A stretch of 64,000 nucleotides of DNA, taken from assembly GCA_964438735.1 (NCBI GenBank), contig CAYTLW010000010.1, forward strand, positions 48,797 through 112,796. Reading direction: 5' to 3'. Both the position numbers and the translations under genes were made by a program. Shown here one piece after another: positions 51,059 to 58,009 of the stretch. The number at the start of each line of letters is the position of its first letter. The first letter of the stretch is position 1. This DNA comes from CAYTLW01 sp964438735 (GTDB lineage: Bacteria; Myxococcota_A; UBA9042). The notes below the pieces were generated by a model. That model was given only the letters and a program-made list of their open reading frames with translations. It was not told the origin of the DNA and searched no databases.

Positions 51059-52573
51059 ATGACAATGGCATTCACGCTCCGCCGTGATCCATCCTCCTGT
51101 CGGCGACTTGGCCTGGCGGCGACCACGCTCTGCGCTGCGTTGCTGGTGAGCGCCGCAGGCGTCAGCGCGCCCAAGGCACCGGCCCCAGCCACAGGCGACC
51201 AGGCCGCCAAGCCCGACAAGAAGGCCGACCAGAAGGTCGACAAGAAAGGCAACAAGGTGTTCGTCTGCAGCCTCGCTGAGTGCTACCAGCGGGCGATGCA
51301 GAACTCGCCGCAGATGGCAGCTGCATACACCGACCTGGACAAGTACGAGGCGAAACTGCGCGAGGCCACCAGCGCGCTCTACCCGCGCTTCGACATCACC
51401 GGCTTCTTCTCGATCCTGCCGCGTAAGAAGGAGGGGGCCATCGGTGAGAACCCGTTCACCGATTGGGATTGGACCCGCATCGGCCCGCTGATGACCGGCC
51501 AGGTCTCGGTGGTCCAGGTGCTGTGGACATTCGGCAAGATCGACACGCTGCGGCGCATGGCGCGGACCGGATTGTCGGTGGGCAAGACCATTCGGGCGGT
51601 CGCCCGACTGGAGTTGAACTACCAGATCTCGCGCGCCTGGTGGACCTTGGTGCTGGCCGACGAGCTGGATGAGATCATCGAAAAGGCCGACAAACACCTG
51701 GCCAAGGAGCGCGAGCGAATCGAGACACTGCGCGACGATGGCGACGACTACAACCCGACCGATCTGCTGCGCCTGCGCATGCTGCAGGCGGACTTCGAGA
51801 GCCGGGCGCGCGAGGCCCGCCGGGGCCGCGAGACGGCGATCGACGGCCTGCGACTGGCCATGGGCTTGCCGGATGGCAGCACGGTCAAGGCGCGACACGA
51901 CGGCCTGGTCCGCGTGGTCTGGCAGGAGCGCGCCATCGGGGTGTGGGAGCGCCTGGCCGCGGCCAACCATCCGCGCTTGCTGGCCCGTCGGGGCGGCACC
52001 CTGGTGCGCCTGCAACAGGTCCAGCTGGCAAAGGATCGACGCTGGCCGGACCTGCTGCTCACCGGCCGCGTGGCCTATACCTATGCGCCGACCCGCGAGC
52101 TGGATGCGGGCGACTCCCTGGCCACCAACCCGACGAACCCGACCCAAAGCGGCGGCGGCGTCGCGCTGCGCTGGCCGCTGCACATCGCGCGCACTTCGGC
52201 GAAGATCGACCACGCCGAGGTGGCCCTGCGCCGGGCGCGCGCCGACCAGCGTGCGGACGAACACAAGATTCGCCTGGAGGTGCGGCGACTGTATCGCGAG
52301 TTGAGCGACGCGACGGCCATGGTCGCGATCCACGAGCGGGCGATGAAGGCGGCGCGCGGCTGGCTGCGGGCCGAGTCCGAGATGCATGAGGGCGGCTTTC
52401 AGGAATACGACGAGGTGCTGCGCTCCATCGAGCAGTACTATCGCCGGCGGCTGACCTGGCTGAACAGCATCTACAATCACAACGTGAAGCTCGCCGAGAC
52501 ATCGCGGGCGGTGGGCATGGATATGAGCCAGGCCGACAAGAAGAAGAAGCCGGCGGCCGGCGGCGCTGAATAG
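51059..52573 (+). CDS. TolC-family outer-membrane efflux channel
   Basis: A 504-aa protein with a signal (about 1-37, LGLAATTLCAALLVSAAGVSA), a Lys-rich linker, then two TolC-type repeats of helix pairs and strands. The first contains LAECYQRAMQNSPQMAAAYTD and ISRAWWTLVLADELDEIIEK; the second VALRWPLHIARTSAKIDHAE and VRRLYRELSDATAMVAIHER. TolC trimers carry solutes from inner-membrane pumps across the outer membrane. No adaptor or ABC/RND pump is nearby. A lysine-rich C-terminus (DKKKKPAAGG) is unusual. Confidence 0.88.
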   Translation: MTMAFTLRRDPSSCRRLGLAATTLCAALLVSAAGVSAPKAPAPATGDQAAKPDKKADQKVDKKGNKVFVCSLAECYQRAMQNSPQMAAAYTDLDKYEAKLREATSALYPRFDITGFFSILPRKKEGAIGENPFTDWDWTRIGPLMTGQVSVVQVLWTFGKIDTLRRMARTGLSVGKTIRAVARLELNYQISRAWWTLVLADELDEIIEKADKHLAKERERIETLRDDGDDYNPTDLLRLRMLQADFESRAREARRGRETAIDGLRLAMGLPDGSTVKARHDGLVRVVWQERAIGVWERLAAANHPRLLARRGGTLVRLQQVQLAKDRRWPDLLLTGRVAYTYAPTRELDAGDSLATNPTNPTQSGGGVALRWPLHIARTSAKIDHAEVALRRARADQRADEHKIRLEVRRLYRELSDATAMVAIHERAMKAARGWLRAESEMHEGGFQEYDEVLRSIEQYYRRRLTWLNSIYNHNVKLAETSRAVGMDMSQADKKKKPAAGGAE

Positions 52574-52633
52574 CCGCTCACCAGGTGGCGTTGTCGAAGG
52601 CAAGTGGGCGCCTGTCGCCCAGGGGAGAACGAG

Positions 52634-53281
52634 ATGAGCATCTTTGCACCTGCCAGGCTCCTGGGGAATTCGTTGCTGGCGTTGACCCTGGCCATTGGCG
52701 TGCCCACAGCCGCGCTGGCTGCCGCGCCACCCGCCCCCTCCGACCCGGCGGCGGCTGCGCCCGGCCAGACCCCCATGACATTTGTTGAAGGGGTGTACAG
52801 CCGCTTGCAGAAGATCACCGTCAAGAGCGGCAAGCTGGACGTCCTGCACAAGGCCATCGGCGACGAGATGGGCGCCTTCATGGACTACACCGAGATGGGC
52901 CGGCGAACCCTGGGTAAGAAGCGCTGGCCGACCTTGAAAGATGGCCAGCGCAAGGAGTTCCTGGACCTGCTCGAGGGCATGGTGCGCCGCACGTACGTCA
53001 AGCGATTCAAGCCGGGCAAGGAGATTCGCATCACCTACGACCCCAAGGTGCGCATGCGCAAGGGTCGGGCCCAGGTTCGGACCACCATCCACATCAAGCG
53101 CTCCAGCGCCGATGTGAACTACTCCATGCACGTGCTGGACGGTCAGTGGCGCGTCTACGACATCATCGTCGACGACGCCAGCCAGGTGCATGTCTACCGA
53201 CGCTCCTTCGGCAAGATCCTCAACAAAGAGGGCTGGCCAGGGCTCATCAAGCGCATGAAGCGCAGCGCGGGCCGCAAGTGA
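52634..53281 (+). CDS. MlaC/Ttg2D-like periplasmic phospholipid shuttle
   Basis: A 215-aa periplasmic protein: signal MSIFAPARLLGNSLLALTLA to ALAA near 30, then MlaC elements (MDYTEMGRRTLGKKRWPTLK, RKEFLDLLEGMVRRTYVKRF, RTTIHIKRSSADVNYSMHVL, WRVYDIIVDDASQVHVYRRS). MlaC carries phospholipids between the MlaFEDB pump and the MlaA complex. None of those partners is in the window. ATG 52634 has GGGAG upstream. It sits between tolC-like and an OM protein gene. Confidence 0.9.
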   Translation: MSIFAPARLLGNSLLALTLAIGVPTAALAAAPPAPSDPAAAAPGQTPMTFVEGVYSRLQKITVKSGKLDVLHKAIGDEMGAFMDYTEMGRRTLGKKRWPTLKDGQRKEFLDLLEGMVRRTYVKRFKPGKEIRITYDPKVRMRKGRAQVRTTIHIKRSSADVNYSMHVLDGQWRVYDIIVDDASQVHVYRRSFGKILNKEGWPGLIKRMKRSAGRK

Positions 53282-53309
53282 GCGGGCCCTCGGAACGCGG
53301 CAGGCTTTC

Positions 53310-54242
53310 TTGACGACCCGCCATGCTGCTGATTGGCTGCAGAACATGATGCGCGCATCAGGCCACCGCATGTTCGCCCTGCTCCTGCTGAGCTGGCCGC
53401 TGCTTTGTGGCTTCGGCGCACAACGACCCGGCACCCTATCGCCCGTCGCGCTGGGCATGGGCGACACCTCGGTGGCCGCCGGCGCAGGCACCGTCGCCCT
53501 GGTCGGCAATCCGGCCGGCCTGGCCCACGTGCGCCAGCATGCCCTGGAGCTGGGCATCGGCCGCGATCCCACCAACAGGACCACGTCGCTCTACATGGCC
53601 CAGGCGGACGCGACCTCGCCATCTGGTTTCGCGGCGGGCTGGTCGTACGGCTACCACACCGGCTCGAAGGTGAATGGCATCTCGCGCAGCGGCACCGACT
53701 TCCGCGCCGGATTGTCACTGGGCCTGGGCGGCGATGCAGGCAAGCTCTTCATCGGCGGTTCTGCGCGCCGACTGGCGTTGGACCTGGAGCAGGACGGCGC
53801 GGAGACGAAGACCATCTCCGGCTGGACGGGCGACCTGGGGCTGAGCCTGGCGCTGGCCGGCGCGGTGCGACTGGGGGTGGTCTGGCGCAACATGGCTGAG
53901 CTGGACGCGGTGGAGACGCCCGAGCGCGTGGCCGGCGGTGCCGCTGTGGTGCTCGACAAGGTGATCCTCAGCGGTGAGGGCTCCTGGGGAATCGATGGCG
54001 GCGGTACGGCCTGGCGCGGTGGCGGCCTGGTGTTGATCGGCGAGGCATTGCAGATTCGCACCGGCTATACCTGGGACGAAAGCCGCGGCGCCGACAAGGC
54101 GGCCCAGACGATTCACTTCGGCCTGGGCTGGCGCCACAAGACGGTCACCCTGGACGCCGGTGTAGGCGTGGATCTGGACAAGCCGTCCAGCCTGCTCATG
54201 GCCATCTCGCTGACCATGCACATGCCCTACACCATGGGCTGA
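53310..54242 (+). CDS. outer-membrane beta-barrel protein (PorV/FadL-like)
   Basis: A 310-aa protein. It has a signal peptide (MFALLLLSWPLLCGFG, about 21-36) and then SPVALGMGDTSVAAGAGTVA followed by LVGNPAGLAHV, the N-terminal signature of PorV/FadL/UPF0164-type barrels. Alternating glycine-rich strands follow (AGLSLGLGGDAGKLFIGGSA, IHFGLGWRHKTVTLDAG). TTG 53310 is taken; ATGs at 53346 and 53349 are alternatives with weaker sites. It ends 29 bases from the convergent Trm112 gene. It may move hydrophobic molecules. Confidence 0.75.
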   Translation: MTTRHAADWLQNMMRASGHRMFALLLLSWPLLCGFGAQRPGTLSPVALGMGDTSVAAGAGTVALVGNPAGLAHVRQHALELGIGRDPTNRTTSLYMAQADATSPSGFAAGWSYGYHTGSKVNGISRSGTDFRAGLSLGLGGDAGKLFIGGSARRLALDLEQDGAETKTISGWTGDLGLSLALAGAVRLGVVWRNMAELDAVETPERVAGGAAVVLDKVILSGEGSWGIDGGGTAWRGGGLVLIGEALQIRTGYTWDESRGADKAAQTIHFGLGWRHKTVTLDAGVGVDLDKPSSLLMAISLTMHMPYTMG

Positions 54243-54271
54243 GCCGCGGGCACGGGCACGGGCACTGCGAT

Positions 54272-54577
54272 TCAGTCGCCAGCCTCGATCAACGCCCGAT
54301 CCTCGTCATCCAGCCCGATCCCCTCTTCCGGCAACAACACCGCGATGCCCCCGCGAACCGGGTACAGGCGCTGACCATCGACTCGCACGAGTCCTTGATC
54401 GAGCGACGCATCGACCAGATTGCCGGCCTGGTTGCGCAGCGCGCGCGTCGCGATAAAGCCGTTCAGCCGCTCGATCAAGGGCTCGGGCGCGCGATTCAGG
54501 GGCTGCTTATCCTCTGGACAGACCACCAGCTTCAACAGGTCATCCAGGTGGGCATCGGCCGGCGCGTGGGGACTCAT
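54272..54577 (-). CDS. Trm112-family protein
   Basis: A 101-aa small protein with a Trm112/YcaR pattern: LLKLVVCPEDKQPLNRAP near the start and RLYPVRGGIAVLLPEEGIGL at the end, between which an insertion of about 40 residues lies (typical bacterial members have about 60 aa). Only one Cys of the zinc-ribbon pair is present. Trm112 proteins support methyltransferases. It overlaps the GT4 gene upstream by four bases (ATGA) and ends the pheST operon. Confidence 0.8.
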   Translation of the reverse strand: MSPHAPADAHLDDLLKLVVCPEDKQPLNRAPEPLIERLNGFIATRALRNQAGNLVDASLDQGLVRVDGQRLYPVRGGIAVLLPEEGIGLDDEDRALIEAGD

Positions 54578-55713
54578 TGCACCTCTCCTGAATCGGCATC
54601 CGGCTGGGGACTGCGTCCGGCAGCCACCCGTTCGAAGACGTCGCGGGTCAACTCCGCGGTGCGCCGCCAGCTCAGTTGTCCTGCTCTTTTTCGGCCGCGC
54701 TGGCGCAGATCATCGCGCAGGGCCTCATCTTGCACCAGTCGGGCCAGGCCATCGGCGATCTGCCCGATATCCAAGGGATCGACCACCACCGCGGCGCCGC
54801 CCGCTGCTTCGTCCAGCGACGATCCGCGCGAGGTGAGCACGGGCGTGCCTGCGGCCATGGCTTCCACCACCGGCAAGCCAAATCCTTCGTAGAGCGACGG
54901 ATAACACATGGCCAGCGCCCGGCTGTAGAGCACCCGCAGATCGTCGAACTCGACGTAGCCGGTGGCGTCGATGGCTGCGCGAGCAGGCGAGTTCTCCAAC
55001 GCCTGCCGGATCGCCGCATCCCGCCAGCCGCGGCCGCCCACAAGCAGCAACTTCACGTCCGGATGGTCGCCATGAATGCGTTCGAATGCGCGCACCAGGC
55101 GAACCACATTCTTGCGCGGCTCCAGAGTGGCGACCGCCAGCAGGTAGCGCTCCGGCAGCTTCATGGTCTGGCGCACGCGCTCGATCTGGGCCTCGGTGAC
55201 CGGCTCGGCGAAGGCGGGGTCGGCCGCCAACGGGGTCACCACCACGCGCTGCGGATCGACCGGCAGCAGGCGGCAGAGGTCGCTCCGGGTGGACTCGCTC
55301 GGCGTCACGATGGCCGCCGCGCGGCGCAGGATCGTCGGCAGCAGGGCGCGTTGCAGCACGCGCTTCTTGAAGGTGAAGGTCTCCGGATACAGGAAGACCG
55401 CCATGTCGTGCACGGTGATGACCGCAGGGCAGGTGCCCGCCAGCGGCGCCAGGTAGTTGGGGTAGAAGGCGACGTCGGGCCGATGACGCAGACCGTGTAC
55501 GGGCAAGGCGGTCTGCAACCACAGGGCCCGGACGGGCATGGCGGGACCAAGGCGCTGGCCCGGCAGGTCGACGGTGCCATCGTGTCGATTGCTGGCCAGC
55601 AGCAGCTCATCGCCGCGATCCAGCGCGTGCAACGCCCGCAACAGGCGCTCGGTATAGAGGCCCACTCCGCTACGGCCGGGGGCCCAGGTGGTCACGTCGA
55701 CGAGAATGCGCAT
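54574..55713 (-). CDS. GT4-family glycosyltransferase
   Basis: A 379-aa GT-B enzyme. It opens MRILVDVTTWAPGRSGVGLYTERLL, a donor/acceptor loop of family 4. Later motifs are YLLAVATLEPRKNVVRLVRA, LLLVGGRGWRD and EGFGLPVVEAMAAGTPVLTS with the Glu-x7-Glu type pair. Typical products are LPS or exopolysaccharide sugars added in an inverting or retaining step; the acceptor is unknown. Start ATG 55713 overlaps the hydrolase stop by one base (TGATG). Confidence 0.9.
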   Translation of the reverse strand: MRILVDVTTWAPGRSGVGLYTERLLRALHALDRGDELLLASNRHDGTVDLPGQRLGPAMPVRALWLQTALPVHGLRHRPDVAFYPNYLAPLAGTCPAVITVHDMAVFLYPETFTFKKRVLQRALLPTILRRAAAIVTPSESTRSDLCRLLPVDPQRVVVTPLAADPAFAEPVTEAQIERVRQTMKLPERYLLAVATLEPRKNVVRLVRAFERIHGDHPDVKLLLVGGRGWRDAAIRQALENSPARAAIDATGYVEFDDLRVLYSRALAMCYPSLYEGFGLPVVEAMAAGTPVLTSRGSSLDEAAGGAAVVVDPLDIGQIADGLARLVQDEALRDDLRQRGRKRAGQLSWRRTAELTRDVFERVAAGRSPQPDADSGEVQ

Positions 55714-56840
55714 CAGGCGCCCCCTGTGCCGGGGGCGAGGAAGGCGGCGATGGGGGCGAAGACCTCGGCGGGCGCCTGGCGTCCGATGGCCAGGTCGCCG
55801 TGGCCGTAATCCGCCGAGGCCCCCTGGGCGCGACCCAGCACGGTGAGCGCCTTGTCCACTTTGGCGTGATCTCGACCCCAGGCATCGCATGCCACGCGCA
55901 CCGCACGCTCCGGCGCCAGTCGATCGACCGCGCCGACCCAGAAGCGCACCGGGGTGTCGACCGAGGCCAGTCCTTCGAGCACGTCATCGCCGTCCACGCG
56001 AATCCGGTTGTCGGTCATGGCCCAGCGCCCAAACTCGCGGTTGAGGGCCGCCGGCACGTCGACGATGGCGTTGGCCAGGGTCAGGCGTGTGATGCCGTCG
56101 GCCACGTTGGCCGGGTTGTAGGGGATGCGGTGGATGGGTGTGTTCACCCACTCCGAGGCGAAGGCGACCAGGCGTCCGGGGATGCGAAACGGGAAGCGGG
56201 GTGCGATCCAGGCGGGCAGACCTCGGATTCGCGAGATCACGGGAATCGGGATGCCCACCTTGCCCGGCGAGCCGATGATCGCCACCCGGCGGATGTGCGC
56301 CACGGGCACCGTGCGGCCCAGGCAGGCGTACAGCAACATGCCACCCATGGAGAAGCCCACGTAATCGACCTGTTCGGCGCCGGTCCGCCGTCGGACCTCG
56401 GCCACCGCAGTGGGCACGTCGTGGTGGACCATGGCCCCGAATGTGGTCCGCAGGGTCTCGCCCAGGCGGCGATCGGCACGTCCTGAGCGCAGGGTCAGCA
56501 GCCAGACGTCGTGGCCGCGCTCGCGCAGGTAGCGGGCCAGGGAGTAGTCCTCGGCGATATCCAGGTTGCGGTGGTTGATGGCGATCCCGTGCACCAGCAG
56601 CGCGGGCGGACAGTCGGCCGATGGCGCGTCCGGGCTCGGCGCCAGTCGACGCAGCTCGCAGTCGACGCCATCGTCCAGGGTGATGCGCTCGCAGAGGTCG
56701 TATTCCAGGGGCGCGTGCAGGCGCCGAACCCAGTACCGATAGTGCAGCCACAGGCCGAGCAGACAGAGCGCGCAGACGACCGCAAGGGGCACCGCGAGCT
56801 CCTGCCAGTTGTCGCCGATGGCCGCGATGATGGACTGCAT
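55713..56840 (-). CDS. alpha/beta hydrolase with N-terminal anchor (lipase-like)
   Basis: A 375-aa protein with one N-terminal span (LAVPLAVVCALCLLGLWLHY, about 15-34). The hydrolase domain has LLVHGIAINHRNL (oxyanion region), GFSMGG with nucleophile Ser164, an acid in VGAVDRLAPE and a histidine in DYGHGDLAIG, a complete triad pattern like lysosomal/gastric-type lipases or polyhydroxyalkanoate synthase-like folds. The substrate may be an acyl ester on an envelope glycan, judging from flanking glycosyltransferase genes; this is inference. Confidence 0.82.
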   Translation of the reverse strand: MQSIIAAIGDNWQELAVPLAVVCALCLLGLWLHYRYWVRRLHAPLEYDLCERITLDDGVDCELRRLAPSPDAPSADCPPALLVHGIAINHRNLDIAEDYSLARYLRERGHDVWLLTLRSGRADRRLGETLRTTFGAMVHHDVPTAVAEVRRRTGAEQVDYVGFSMGGMLLYACLGRTVPVAHIRRVAIIGSPGKVGIPIPVISRIRGLPAWIAPRFPFRIPGRLVAFASEWVNTPIHRIPYNPANVADGITRLTLANAIVDVPAALNREFGRWAMTDNRIRVDGDDVLEGLASVDTPVRFWVGAVDRLAPERAVRVACDAWGRDHAKVDKALTVLGRAQGASADYGHGDLAIGRQAPAEVFAPIAAFLAPGTGGA

Positions 56841-56854
56841 TCTGGCTCGCAGGC

Positions 56855-58009
56855 TCAGGCGGAGGTCATGGCGCCGGTGCTCGCCCGGTGCACGCCCAGC
56901 ACGCTGTCGTAGAGGGTCTCGTAGCGGGCCGCCACGCGGCGGATATCGAAGCGCTCGGCGACCAGCTTGCGTCCGCTTCGGCCCAGGTCCCGGCGGCGCT
57001 TGGGGTCGCGCAGCAGCTCGACCACGGCGACCGCGAGGTTGACCGGTGCCATGGGCGGCACGCCGAGAGCGGCACCCGGCTCCACCAGCTCTTCCAGCGG
57101 CGGCTTGTTGGCCACCACCGTGGCCAGGCCCTCGGCCATGCCCTCCAGCAGGACCATAGGCAGGTCCATCTTTTCGTGGTGGCTGTCGGCCGGAAAGACC
57201 TGCACCGCAGCGATGGCGAAGAGCTCGCGCAGGTTCTTCACCTCGGCCAGGAAGGTGATGTTGCGCGCCAGGCCGTCGGCGGCGATGGCCTCCTTGATGA
57301 GCGCCGCCTCGCTGCGATCCTTGTCGTCGCGGATGCGGCAGGCCATGACGAAGTGGCAGTCCACCTCGCGCAGGATGCGCGGCACCGTGGCGGCCACCGT
57401 GCGCGCGGCGTTGCTGTGTCGATAGTCGCCGGCATAGATGACGATGGGCCGACCCTGCGGGATGCCGTAGCGCTCCCGGATGGCGCCATGTCGGCCTGTC
57501 GGGATGGGGTCGTTCAGGCGCACGCCGGGGGGGATCAGGCTCACATCGTCGATGCCTTCGGCGCGGATCCGATCGCGCGTTCCGCCCGACAAACAGACCA
57601 CCGGCGGACCGGCCACGGCGCGCTGGATGCCGACCATGGTGCGCGGCGCCCGGACCAGGGTGTGGATCACCGGCAGGCCGCGCATTCTGCACGCGACCCG
57701 CACCATCGATGCCACCAGCAGGTCGGCCGGCCAGAACAGGTGCACCAGCTGGGCGTCGCCGGTGGCCAGCAGGCGATTGAACAAGCCGAAACGTCGACCC
57801 ATCGGGGTATGGCCGCCTACGCGCGGCCCCCAGGCGGCCTCGGTCTCGACCCGGGGATCGACCGCGGTGACGCCCTCATGGGTGAGCACCCGGGCACGGT
57901 AGTGGCGCAGGTTGGCCGACACGCCACGAACCAGATTCTTGTCGCTGCGCGTCCACGGCGGTTCCACCGGCCCGGAGAGGAAGAGAACGCGCGGGGAATA
58001 GCCGGTCAT
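56855..58009 (-). CDS. GT4-family glycosyltransferase
   Basis: A 384-aa GT-B enzyme beginning YSPRVLFLSGPVEPPWTRSD. Key parts are LVHLFWPADLLVASMVRVAC, VIYAGDYRHSNAARTVAATV, ITFLAEVKNLRELFAIAAVQ and MDLPMVLLEGMAEGLATVVA, the acidic donor-binding segment of family 4. It differs clearly from the GT4 at 54574. The ATG overlaps the pheT stop by four bases (ATGA, 58006-58009), so its translation is coupled to pheT. Confidence 0.87.
   Translation of the reverse strand: MTGYSPRVLFLSGPVEPPWTRSDKNLVRGVSANLRHYRARVLTHEGVTAVDPRVETEAAWGPRVGGHTPMGRRFGLFNRLLATGDAQLVHLFWPADLLVASMVRVACRMRGLPVIHTLVRAPRTMVGIQRAVAGPPVVCLSGGTRDRIRAEGIDDVSLIPPGVRLNDPIPTGRHGAIRERYGIPQGRPIVIYAGDYRHSNAARTVAATVPRILREVDCHFVMACRIRDDKDRSEAALIKEAIAADGLARNITFLAEVKNLRELFAIAAVQVFPADSHHEKMDLPMVLLEGMAEGLATVVANKPPLEELVEPGAALGVPPMAPVNLAVAVVELLRDPKRRRDLGRSGRKLVAERFDIRRVAARYETLYDSVLGVHRASTGAMTSA

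Noticed and set aside
49451..53584. A 1377-codon open frame on the minus strand.
   Set aside because: It is antisense to the oxidoreductase, tolC-like and mlaC-like genes, has His/Ala/Gly/Arg-rich composition typical of a GC-rich shadow and shows no motif.
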